Source: Fodinibius sp. Rm-B-1B1-1 (lineage in GTDB: Bacteria; Bacteroidota; Rhodothermia; Balneolales; Balneolaceae). Taken from it: DNA of 64,000 bases. Below, piece after piece: positions 1 through 8,220 of the stretch; positions within the stretch are counted from its first letter, which is position 1; every line of letters begins with the position of its first letter. The stretch spans positions 1,550,001 through 1,614,000 of the forward strand of contig NZ_JBCFYD010000001.1 of NCBI RefSeq assembly GCF_038594945.1. The letters are read 5' to 3'. Under the pieces are notes generated by a model. The model was not told the origin of the DNA and searched no databases. It worked only from the letters and a program-made list of their open reading frames with translations. The position numbers were made by a program, and so were the translations under genes.

Positions 1-2
1 CG

Positions 3-266
3 CAAATGTATGAGTGGTTGCCTTGGGTAAGCGGAGATTTAGACCAGGTACCCGAAGGGGAGAAAGAACGTAAAGAATGGCTTGGAAAACGCTGGACCAG
101 CAGAGAGTTATCCCAAGAACAACAGCAGGGGTTAGAAAAATGGTATGGTTCAGATAAGGCAAACTCATTTGATTATGCTGAATCATTTGAAGTGTGTGAA
201 TATGGCCATCAGCCTTCGGATGAAGAGTTGAAAACTATTTTCCCGATGCTTGGTGGAAATAAATAA
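3..266 (+). CDS. PIG-L family deacetylase, C-terminal fragment (5' end outside window)
   Basis: The frame is open from the first full codon (base 3), so this is the 3' end of a longer gene and the ATG at 6 is probably internal. The visible 87 residues start QMYEWLPW and continue with an acidic, charged tail. A YEWLPW-type segment followed by a charged helical region resembles the C-terminus of LmbE/PIG-L de-N-acetylases of Bacteroidota, which remove acetyl groups from GlcNAc-type substrates. The zinc-binding HPDD region would lie upstream of the window and cannot be checked. The next gene (MFS permease) starts 226 bp downstream on the same strand, so a shared sugar-related role is plausible but not shown. 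Family assignment rests on the tail alone. Confidence 0.5.
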   Translation, partial: QMYEWLPWVSGDLDQVPEGEKERKEWLGKRWTSRELSQEQQQGLEKWYGSDKANSFDYAESFEVCEYGHQPSDEELKTIFPMLGGNK

Positions 267-356
267 TTGTGAGGTGTTTGCCAGTTAATGACTTTATATA
301 TGTTATGTGGAGCCGATTGAAGTTATTCATCTTTTAAGAAGTAACTACCAAAAATT

Positions 357-394
357 CCTCTTGCGTGCCCCGAGTAATTCGGTGGCATAAGAGG
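357..394 (+). other. Imperfect hairpin in the leader region of the MFS permease gene
   Basis: CCTCTT (357-362) pairs with AAGAGG (389-394), TGCC (366-369) with GGCA (84 bases into the 300s, 384-387), and CGA (371-373) with TCG (379-381) around a five-base loop. Short bulges separate the helices. It lies about 100 bp before the permease start. No T-run follows, so it is not an ordinary terminator. It could be a structured 5' leader or an operator; function unknown. Confidence 0.35.
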
Positions 395-492
395 GACTTA
401 GGGAGATTGGATTCCTGTTCTGAACTGGTAGACAGGGTAATTATAGTTTTAATAATTTTTTTTCTTAAATCATTAAATCGTAGCTAAATATT

Positions 493-1758
493 ATGAAGCG
501 GAACTATTACCTCGTTGGATTAATCTTAGTCATATTCTTTGTTATATCATTTCTTACGAATATCATTGGTCCGTTAGTCCCAGAAATTATCGAGGACTTC
601 AACCTTAGCCTGACGATGGTAGCCGTTCTGCCATTTGCATTCTTTATTGCCTATGGAGCCATGTCGATACCGGCAGGGTTACTTATTGAGCGTTATACCG
701 AGAAAACGGTAATGATAAGTGCCTTCCTGGTTGCCTTTGGAGGCGCCCAGTTGTTTGCCCTCTTTCCAAACTATTTAATCGCCATTATTTCCCTATTCCT
801 TATTGGTACGGGGATGGCCATGCTTCAGGTAGCGATCAATCCCTTGCTCAGAGAGGCTGGAGGGGAGGAGAATTTCGCCTTTAATTCGCAGCTGGGCCAA
901 CTATTTTTTGGGTTAGCTTCATTTTTGAGTCCATTGGTATATTCTTACCTGGTGGTAAATTTGGATAGCGGTGTTACCGAAGGCCTTATTTTGTCGATGG
1001 CTGCTGCAGTGGTTCCTCAAGATCTGCCGTGGATTTCGTTGTACTGGATTTTTGCCTTGGTCTCGCTTTTGATGGTCGTTATCATATTTTTCTCCCACTT
1101 TCCAGAAGTAGAACGTAAAGAGGATGAAACGGTAGGAACACTTGAAACACTCGAGCTGCTTAAGCGTCCGATGGTGTGGTTATTTTTTCTTGGGATATTT
1201 TGCTACGTCGGATCGGAGCAGGGGATAGCCAACTGGATTTCAGAATTTCTTTCTACCTACCATGGATATGACCCACAAACTACGGGTGCCAGCACCGTTT
1301 CCTGGTTTTGGGGAATGATGACAGCTGGTACCGTACTTGGATTGCTGTTGTTAAAAGTGATGGATAGTAGAAAGGTATTAATATCATTTACAACAGGTGC
1401 GCTTCTTTCTTTAACTCTGGCTTTGTTTGGCAGTGGACAGGTAGCACTTTATGCATTTCCTGCGATTGGTTTTCTGATCGCTGTGATGTGGCCGGTCATT
1501 TTTTCTTTGGCATTAAATTCAGTGACCGAAAATCATGGTTCATTTTCAGGTATCTTGGTTACGGGAATTGCCGGTGGGGCAGTTGTCCCGCTTATTGTGG
1601 GGTCGTTGGGTGACTGGCTGGGTCTCAAATTCGGCCTGTTTTTTATATACATCACCTTCGGATATATCCTGAGTATTGGGTTTTGGGCTGATCCACTGGT
1701 TACGAATAAAACCATTGAATTTTCCGGTAGTGAAGCAGAAGAAGCCAATGTTAGTTAG
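493..1758 (+). CDS. MFS sugar permease, FucP/GlcP-like (FHS family)
   Basis: The 421-residue product is a polytopic inner-membrane protein with about 12 hydrophobic segments in two halves joined by a charged loop near residues 205-225 (HFPEVERKEDE). The N-terminal half resembles the fucose/glucose/galactose:H+ symporter family of Bacteroidota: an opening helix ending in TNIIGPLVPEI, a GLLIERY-type cytoplasmic loop, and a GMAMLQVAINPLLR helix in which the Q and N positions are characteristic of FHS sugar transporters. It most likely imports a monosaccharide with protons. A ROK sugar kinase begins 18 bp after the stop codon, so import and phosphorylation are probably coupled in one operon. The actual sugar cannot be read from the sequence. 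Confidence 0.85.
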   Translation: MKRNYYLVGLILVIFFVISFLTNIIGPLVPEIIEDFNLSLTMVAVLPFAFFIAYGAMSIPAGLLIERYTEKTVMISAFLVAFGGAQLFALFPNYLIAIISLFLIGTGMAMLQVAINPLLREAGGEENFAFNSQLGQLFFGLASFLSPLVYSYLVVNLDSGVTEGLILSMAAAVVPQDLPWISLYWIFALVSLLMVVIIFFSHFPEVERKEDETVGTLETLELLKRPMVWLFFLGIFCYVGSEQGIANWISEFLSTYHGYDPQTTGASTVSWFWGMMTAGTVLGLLLLKVMDSRKVLISFTTGALLSLTLALFGSGQVALYAFPAIGFLIAVMWPVIFSLALNSVTENHGSFSGILVTGIAGGAVVPLIVGSLGDWLGLKFGLFFIYITFGYILSIGFWADPLVTNKTIEFSGSEAEEANVS

Positions 1759-1776
1759 TCTGAGGAAATTACAACA

Positions 1777-2655
1777 GTGGATCATAACGAATTGAAACAG
1801 CACACACTTATTGGTATTGATCTTGGTGCCACGAATGTACGAGTTGCCCGAATACGTGGGAATACCATTGAGCAGGTCAAATCAAAAAAAATTGTCCACA
1901 GTGATGACCCTGATGATCTGCTCAATCAGATCGAGAGCTTGATTAAACAGGTTGACCAAGAAGAGGTTCAAAGCATTGGTATTGGCGTACCCAGCGTGGT
2001 AGATGTCGAAGAGGGGATTGTCTACGATGTGCAGAATATTCCTTCGTGGAATAAAGTACCGGTAAAGAGCATTTTAGAAAAGGCGTTTGATAAGCCAGTA
2101 TATGTCAATAACGATGCAAACTGTTTTGTGCTTGGGGAGAAGTTTTTTGGTAAGGGGCAAGGTTATGAGTCAATTGTTGGACTTACACTGGGTTCTGGTT
2201 TTGGCTCTGGATTAATTTTGGATAACAAGCTATATGCCGGCGCAAATTGCGGAGCCGGTGAAGTGGGCATGTTTCCGTATCAGGATTCAATTTTTGAACA
2301 CTACTGTTCGGGAATGTTTTTTGAACAGGTCTATGGCAAGTCGGGGACCGAGGTTTTTGAAAAGGCGGAACAGGATAACCCGGGAGCAAAAAGGATGTAC
2401 GAAGAGTTTGGAAAACATCTGGGTAATGCTATTAAAACAGTGATGTATGCATATGATCCTCAGCTTATTGTGATGGGCGGTTCTATCCGAAAAGCTTTCT
2501 CATACTTTAAGGAAAGCATGTATCGTGAGATGCAAAGCTTTGCTTACCCAAACTCGTTACAGTCACTCAAAATTGAAGTCTCTGAGTTGGATGAAGTAGC
2601 CGTTTTAGGGGCTGCAGCACTGGCGCTTAACCCACAAAAATTAACGAACAAGTAA
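1777..2655 (+). CDS. ROK family sugar kinase (glucokinase-like), zinc motif missing
   Basis: The product has 292 residues. The GTG start is supported by a GAGGA ribosome site at 1762-1766. The N-terminal ATP-binding motif GIDLGATNVRVA (about residues 13-24) and the VNNDANCFVLGE segment (about 110) are those of ROK-family hexokinases, which phosphorylate glucose, mannose or N-acetyl amino sugars in the cytoplasm. The usual ROK zinc site (GEIGH followed by CxCGxxGCxE) is altered: here GEVGM near residue 161 is followed by EHYCSGMFFE near 174, so the histidine and most cysteines are lost. This variant occurs in a Bacteroidota subgroup of ROK kinases, so it need not be inactive. The upstream permease presumably supplies its substrate. 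Confidence 0.85.
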   Translation: MDHNELKQHTLIGIDLGATNVRVARIRGNTIEQVKSKKIVHSDDPDDLLNQIESLIKQVDQEEVQSIGIGVPSVVDVEEGIVYDVQNIPSWNKVPVKSILEKAFDKPVYVNNDANCFVLGEKFFGKGQGYESIVGLTLGSGFGSGLILDNKLYAGANCGAGEVGMFPYQDSIFEHYCSGMFFEQVYGKSGTEVFEKAEQDNPGAKRMYEEFGKHLGNAIKTVMYAYDPQLIVMGGSIRKAFSYFKESMYREMQSFAYPNSLQSLKIEVSELDEVAVLGAAALALNPQKLTNK

Positions 2656-2666
2656 ATATTGTTAAC

Positions 2667-5348
2667 ATGAATAATCACAGCGTTATGAACTTCTTGTCAC
2701 TTAGACGTCTTGGTACACTTTTTATATTGTCAGCACTGTTTGTGGTTAGTGGGTGTGCTGTGTCAGGATCCGGAGAAACCATCCCGGTAACGGTAGAAAA
2801 GAATCAGCCAGGCTCTCCCCAATTGTTAGGGCTTCCCATACCAAAGGGAGAATTATATTCTTCAGATAACGTCCGTGTGCTCAATGGTGATAATGAAGAG
2901 ATCCCATCGCAGATAACGGAAGTGTCTACTTGGGAACCTGCGGATGACAGTATCAAATGGATATGGGTGTTCTTTTTTAGTGATGATGGATCAGATTACA
3001 CCGTGGAGTACGGCAAGAATGTAAGTAATGCTCGTAATTATGATCAGGAATTATATGTTAAAAATAACCAGCGATCGTATGGTGGGGTAACGGTTGATAC
3101 TGGTCCGCTCCGATTTGAGATTGAACGCGGAGGAAGTGGCTTTTTTGATAAAGTTCAGCTTGACACCGATGGAGACGGTTTTGACGAAAATGATGTGATT
3201 GCTACCGGTACAGAGGGACGAAGTTCGTTCCTGGATATCTTGGACGACGCGGGTATTGATCGGTCAAATGCCGTGATAACGAAGACGGTAAAAGAGCTTG
3301 GTTCTGGGCCGCTGCATTCTATTATCAGGGTTGAAGGGGAGTACCAATATAGTCGCGATGATAATAATGTTTCTCCTTTTATTACGCGCATTCATACGTA
3401 TGCCGGCAAAAGTTATGTAAAAGTACAGCATACGCTTACCTATACCGGCAATCCGGACAAGCACGAGCAATCTGAAGATGAATATGCTGCTATTGCAACT
3501 AAAGAAGGTGATATTTTGGATGAGAGCCAGTTGTTAGAAGATGCTGGGTGGACAGAGCCTAATGATCGTATAGCATCAACGGGGCTGTCGCTGAAATATA
3601 ATCTCTCGGATAATGTGACATACAAAACGGCTTTTTATGAGGGGAAATGGTGGAAGGCCGATTCGACAGAAGCCAAGATGCTGGAACAGGGGCTCTCTTC
3701 GCAGCAGATTTCTCTTTTACAGACGGGGCCGGATATTGATCGCGTACCGCCGGTAGCAAATTCGACACCGGAAGAGCGATTGGCTGAGGGATTTGAGGCT
3801 TCATTGGCAATGGATTCGGAAGAGCAAATAAATAGTGAACGTGCTTCGGGATGGATCGATATATCGGATGAGAAGTGGGGCGTTAGTATTGGCATCCGTA
3901 ACTTTTTCAAGGAGTACCCCAAAGAGTTACGTGTATCACCAGATGATACTACGGCAACGGCTTATATCTGGAGTCCACGCGTAGATCCTATGGCATTTGT
4001 ACGATCAAATAGGGAAGAAGACAGCGGAATGATTGCCAATTTTGCCCAGGGACTAACGAAAACGACTGAGTTGGTGTATAACTTTCATCAAAATGAAAAT
4101 GCTGATGAGTTCACAACTGAATTGTTAGATTACTTTTTAGATCCTTCGGTTGCTCACGCATCTCCAGAATGGTATGCGAACAGTGAAGTGTATGGAAAGA
4201 TGGTAGCTTCCAGTGATCAGTACGCCGAATATGAGCGTGGACTGGATTATAAGTTTGAGTGGATGCAGTTTAATCAGGATTGGGAGCCGTGGTATGGAAT
4301 GTGGGACTATGGCGATATGAAAGCCTATTATTATGGCGATGATTGGTATCAGTGGACTAATAACGAACCGGCTATCGACTTCATGTGGTGGATACAATTT
4401 ATGCGAACCGGCAATCCGGATTACTATAAAACGGCCCAAGCCGTGAGTCGTCATACCATGGATATCGATAATGTGCACTGGCCGCAAGATCCCGAATATG
4501 TAGGAGATACGAATCCCTCACTCGACTTTTTTGAAACGGAAAGTAAGCCCAAGGGTTCGCCCTATGTAGGAATGGGACGCCGGCATGCTGCGCAACATTG
4601 GACGTCCCTATTATCAGCGCATATCTGGAATGCGGGCTGGATTGCATCCTATTATTTAGATGGGTACCACCGGGGACTTGAGGTCGCAGAATTAACGGGC
4701 GATTATTATATAAAACGAGTATTTGGAGACCACGGACTCAGGGGGCGGCGTTTATACTTGTCGGTATGGAATTTGGCTGAGATTTGGGATGCAACCAAAA
4801 AAGAAAAGTATAAAAAAGAGCTCGATGATCGGGTTGATTTGATGCTTTCCCTTCAAAAAGATAATGACCAAGCCGGATCTTTGATTATCAATAGATATGG
4901 CTATGCACAGGTTTATGCATCCAATGGATTACGGAAATATTATCAAATTACCGGGGATGAACGTGTTAAGGATGCACTGGTTAAACATGCCACCCGTGTT
5001 CGCGATGTACCACCTTATAATCATGATATGGAGTCGTATCTGTCATCTATAAGCAGTCTTACGTTGGGATATGAATTATCAGGAAACGAAAGTTTTCTGA
5101 AAGCAGCGAAAAATCGAGCCCAATATTTGAAAACAGGAGAACTGCCCCAGCCTGTCAAAGACTATCAAAACCAGCAGTTATTGGTTCAGGATTTAGAGTC
5201 GGTGAGTAACCTGCCCGGCAGTGAAGGCAGTCGGCCGCCTATTTGGAAAATATCGAACGGTCTGCGAGTTTTTGGGTGGACACATATCTACAATGTGCCT
5301 TATCTGTTATATTGGATGGATGGAAATGAGCCTTCCGTTGAACAGTAA
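2667..5348 (+). CDS. Large lipoprotein of the PcRGLX/YetA-like family (possible exo-acting polysaccharide lyase)
   Basis: The 893-residue product has a lipoprotein signal peptide (hydrophobic core then VVSGC, cysteine about residue 29), so it should sit on the outer or inner membrane facing the periplasm or outside. The N-terminal beta-rich part (about residues 35-120, LLGLPIPKGEL and QITEVSTWEPADDSIKWIWVFF) resembles the RIFT-barrel domain of PcRGLX/YetA-like proteins. The C-terminal half is rich in Trp, Tyr and His and looks like an alpha/alpha toroid (for example GRRHAAQHWTSLLSAHIWNAG). Relatives include exo-acting rhamnogalacturonan or glucuronan-type lyases (polysaccharide lyase families 26/42). 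It starts 11 bp after the ROK gene and is followed by a carboxylate symporter, which fits degradation of an acidic glycan. Substrate and catalytic residues are not established. Confidence 0.6.
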   Translation: MNNHSVMNFLSLRRLGTLFILSALFVVSGCAVSGSGETIPVTVEKNQPGSPQLLGLPIPKGELYSSDNVRVLNGDNEEIPSQITEVSTWEPADDSIKWIWVFFFSDDGSDYTVEYGKNVSNARNYDQELYVKNNQRSYGGVTVDTGPLRFEIERGGSGFFDKVQLDTDGDGFDENDVIATGTEGRSSFLDILDDAGIDRSNAVITKTVKELGSGPLHSIIRVEGEYQYSRDDNNVSPFITRIHTYAGKSYVKVQHTLTYTGNPDKHEQSEDEYAAIATKEGDILDESQLLEDAGWTEPNDRIASTGLSLKYNLSDNVTYKTAFYEGKWWKADSTEAKMLEQGLSSQQISLLQTGPDIDRVPPVANSTPEERLAEGFEASLAMDSEEQINSERASGWIDISDEKWGVSIGIRNFFKEYPKELRVSPDDTTATAYIWSPRVDPMAFVRSNREEDSGMIANFAQGLTKTTELVYNFHQNENADEFTTELLDYFLDPSVAHASPEWYANSEVYGKMVASSDQYAEYERGLDYKFEWMQFNQDWEPWYGMWDYGDMKAYYYGDDWYQWTNNEPAIDFMWWIQFMRTGNPDYYKTAQAVSRHTMDIDNVHWPQDPEYVGDTNPSLDFFETESKPKGSPYVGMGRRHAAQHWTSLLSAHIWNAGWIASYYLDGYHRGLEVAELTGDYYIKRVFGDHGLRGRRLYLSVWNLAEIWDATKKEKYKKELDDRVDLMLSLQKDNDQAGSLIINRYGYAQVYASNGLRKYYQITGDERVKDALVKHATRVRDVPPYNHDMESYLSSISSLTLGYELSGNESFLKAAKNRAQYLKTGELPQPVKDYQNQQLLVQDLESVSNLPGSEGSRPPIWKISNGLRVFGWTHIYNVPYLLYWMDGNEPSVEQ

Positions 5349-5382
5349 AAATTTCAACTATTACTAATCAGCTACAGACATT

Positions 5383-6858
5383 ATGAGTGAAGGTTATTTT
5401 GGGATGAGAAAACGACTGGGTTTTATCGCCGGTATCGTCGTCTTCCTAATTATATATTCTCTTCCCGCCCCAGAAGGCTTGCCTCCTGAAGGATGGCATA
5501 CGGCTGCAGTGGGGTTATTAATGGCTATTTGGTGGATTACCGAAGCCCTGCCTATTGCAGCAACAGCACTTTTGCCTATCGTATTATTACCTGTTTTGAA
5601 TATTACCACTATTGATGAGGCTACAACGCCTTTTGCAAACCCCCTGATATTTCTCTTTATGGGAGGATTCGTGATTGCTCAGGCCATGGAGCGTTGGGAT
5701 CTTCATAAACGAATAGCTCTGAATATTGTCAGCTTTGTAGGTATTAAACCTTCGTCTATCATAATGGGATTTATTATAGCTTCTGCCTTTCTAAGCATGT
5801 GGGTGAGTAATACAGCCACTGCCTTGATGATGTTGCCCATTGCGCTCTCGGTACTAAAGCTGGTAGAAAATCAGAAAGAAAGTACCGACAAACTGAACTT
5901 CGAAATTGTGCTGGTGTTGAGTATTGCCTACGGTTGTAATGTGGGAGGAATGGGGACTATTATTGGTACGCCACCGAATGCGTTATTGGCTGGATTTATG
6001 AGTGAAAACTATGGGTTTGAAATAGGTTTTGCCCAATGGATGATGGTTGGAGTGCCAATCATGTTAGTGTCACTGCCCATTCTGTATTTCTTGTTAGTGA
6101 AGGTAATCTATCCTATAAAGTTGAAGGAGTTGCCGGGCGGTAAAAAATTAATTGAAACACAATTAGCCAATCTGGGTGCTATAACAAACGCCGAAAAAAA
6201 AGTATCCTTAGTTTTTATTGGAACAGCTTTGTTATGGATTACGCGTCCGCTGTTAACCAATTATATACCGGGTCTCTCAGATGCGGGTATTGCTATTACC
6301 GCTGCGGTATCTCTATTTATGATTCCGGTTGATTTAGGGAAGGGACAGTTTCTCCTTTCCTGGTCTGATGCCGAGGAGCTGCCTTGGGGCGTTCTGATTC
6401 TTTTTGGCGGTGGACTAAGTTTGGCATCAGCTATAAGTAGCACTGGCCTGGCCGAATGGATTGGTCAGGGCGTCGGTGTGATAGGTACCTGGCCAATAAT
6501 GTTATTGGTAGGAGTTGTAGTGTTATTGATTGTCTTCTTAACAGAAATTACGAGCAATACAGCAACCACTGCTGCCTTTTTACCAATTTTGGCTTCGGTA
6601 GCAATTGGACTTGGCGAAAACCCCATGCTTTTGGCGGTGCCTGCAGCATTGGGTGCAAGTTGCGCATTTATGTTGCCGGTAGCCACTCCACCTAATGCAA
6701 TTGTCTATGGAAGTGGTAAAATAAGTATTCCCGAAATGTCAAAAGCAGGATTATGGTTGAATCTCGTATTTATCGTGCTTTTGACGGTAGGTGCTTTTAC
6801 ACTGATGAATTTCGTGTTTGGGGTTCAAGTGGGGGTACTTCCCGAATGGGTCAATTAA
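5383..6858 (+). CDS. SLC13/DASS family sodium-coupled anion symporter
   Basis: The product has 491 residues and about 11-12 membrane segments. Both diagnostic SNT motifs of the divalent anion:Na+ symporter family are present: VSNTATALMMLP near residue 145 and TSNTATTAAFLP near residue 390, each in the hairpin that binds sodium and the substrate carboxylate. The family imports dicarboxylates, citrate or sulfate with sodium. The gene starts 34 bp after the YetA-like lipoprotein gene and probably ends the carbohydrate operon, where it could take up an organic acid or uronate-type breakdown product. It converges with the GlmU-like gene, with only 19 bp between the two stop codons. Confidence 0.88.
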   Translation: MSEGYFGMRKRLGFIAGIVVFLIIYSLPAPEGLPPEGWHTAAVGLLMAIWWITEALPIAATALLPIVLLPVLNITTIDEATTPFANPLIFLFMGGFVIAQAMERWDLHKRIALNIVSFVGIKPSSIIMGFIIASAFLSMWVSNTATALMMLPIALSVLKLVENQKESTDKLNFEIVLVLSIAYGCNVGGMGTIIGTPPNALLAGFMSENYGFEIGFAQWMMVGVPIMLVSLPILYFLLVKVIYPIKLKELPGGKKLIETQLANLGAITNAEKKVSLVFIGTALLWITRPLLTNYIPGLSDAGIAITAAVSLFMIPVDLGKGQFLLSWSDAEELPWGVLILFGGGLSLASAISSTGLAEWIGQGVGVIGTWPIMLLVGVVVLLIVFLTEITSNTATTAAFLPILASVAIGLGENPMLLAVPAALGASCAFMLPVATPPNAIVYGSGKISIPEMSKAGLWLNLVFIVLLTVGAFTLMNFVFGVQVGVLPEWVN

Positions 6859-6877
6859 ATTGTTGGCGTCTAACAGA

Positions 6878-8086
6878 TTAATGGGAGGGATGCCTGCTAT
6901 TCTTTTCAATGGCTTCCATCATCTTGCTGTAGCCATCAGTCATAGATACATCACGTCTTGCCATCATGATTTCCATGGTTTCCAACGCTTTTTCCAACTT
7001 ATACGGTTGGATAACATTAGAGCCTACCCAGCTAAAAGAATGAATCATTTTCGGTGGGAAATCTCTTGAGAGAATATTGCAGTTTACCCCACAAACAGTT
7101 CCCGAATTGATAACCGCATTAATAGCTGTTTTTGAGTGATCGCCAAAGATAACCCCAACAAACTGCTGACCGGTATCTTGCTCTTCATGTGTTTCCCAAT
7201 CCGCTAACTTAATGTTGCTGTAGTTTGTTTTGAGATTGGATACGGTAGTACCGGCGCCAAAATTGCACCATTGTCCCACAACAGAATTTCCAATATACCC
7301 ATCGTGCGCTTTATTGGAATAGGAATGAAATACGGTATTGCTTACCTCGCCGCCCACCTTACAAACCGGACCGATGGTTGTATCAGAATAAATGCGTGCT
7401 CCCAACTTCACAATAGCATCTTCACAAATTGCTACCGGACCCCGAATGTGAGAGCCTGACATAATCGTTGCATTTTTTCCTATGTAGATAGGACCTTTGC
7501 TCGCATTGAGTACACAGCCAGCTTCAATAGTAGCTCCCTCTTCGATATAAATATTTTCCTGATTTTCGAACACAGCATGTTTTGATATGTTTGTGCTATT
7601 TTTTTTCGGGGGATCCATTAGCTCGATATCTCGAATAATTTCATTGCCATTAAACTGAAACAGATCCCATAGGTTATGTATCGCTGAAAAATCATTTGAT
7701 TCAAGTACAAAAAGGGTCTTAAAATCTGGAGAACCATTTTTCAGCCAGGTTTTGGAAAGGGCACCATCGGCCTTGGCGGCAATCACTGTATCCTCATATT
7801 GAAGAGATTGTCCCTCGCTCAAAGTATGTATCTGCTGGATAAGTTTATCCGTAGGCAGGTATCGGCTGTTGATCCAGATGCACTGTTGGTCAGGTGTGAT
7901 TTGTCCGCTCTCAAAGACTCCAGCCAATTCTGAACGTAATATTCGACTCTCTTTAGAAGATTCTAATGCTTTTTGCCATTTTTCTGAGATCGTTAAAACT
8001 CCAATTCGGAGGTCATCAATAGGACGGGTAAGGGTCAGGGGATGCAGATTTGTAAGCTTTTCATCCTCGAAGAAACATAGCTGCAT
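6878..8086 (-). CDS. GlmU-like putative sugar nucleotidyltransferase with left-handed beta-helix
   Basis: The product has 402 residues. The N-terminal half (about 1-180) opens with LCFFEDEKLTNLHPLTLTRP and matches the NTP_transf_4-type nucleotidyltransferase domain found in Bacteroidota and Chlorobi. The C-terminal half (about 185-370) shows hexapeptide repeats of a left-handed beta-helix (IEEGATIEAGCVL, IYIGKNATIMSGSHI, VCKVGGEVSNTVF, GNSVVGQWCNFGAGT). In GlmU such a helix carries the acetyltransferase. The protein is therefore likely to make a UDP-amino sugar or related precursor. It is divergent from glmS across 134 bp, so the two neighbouring enzymes feed the same amino-sugar theme. A classical GlmU pyrophosphorylase loop (LAAGxGTRM) is absent, so equivalence to E. 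coli GlmU should not be assumed. Confidence 0.8.
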   Translation of the reverse strand: MQLCFFEDEKLTNLHPLTLTRPIDDLRIGVLTISEKWQKALESSKESRILRSELAGVFESGQITPDQQCIWINSRYLPTDKLIQQIHTLSEGQSLQYEDTVIAAKADGALSKTWLKNGSPDFKTLFVLESNDFSAIHNLWDLFQFNGNEIIRDIELMDPPKKNSTNISKHAVFENQENIYIEEGATIEAGCVLNASKGPIYIGKNATIMSGSHIRGPVAICEDAIVKLGARIYSDTTIGPVCKVGGEVSNTVFHSYSNKAHDGYIGNSVVGQWCNFGAGTTVSNLKTNYSNIKLADWETHEEQDTGQQFVGVIFGDHSKTAINAVINSGTVCGVNCNILSRDFPPKMIHSFSWVGSNVIQPYKLEKALETMEIMMARRDVSMTDGYSKMMEAIEKNSRHPSH

Positions 8087-8220
8087 ATTTTTTCTTGATT
8101 AAATGGTTTTTATAATTGTTTTAAAATATCTGTCAGAATGATAACTTTACCTTCAGTCAAATCTTGTTCTGGAGAGACAGTATAAGAATCAGTAAACAAA
8201 TACAATAATACAAGACATCT

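Noticed and set aside
8087-8220. glmS ribozyme or other riboswitch upstream of glmS
   Set aside because: The gap is only 134 bp and no conserved core is seen; glmS ribozymes are also rare outside Firmicutes.
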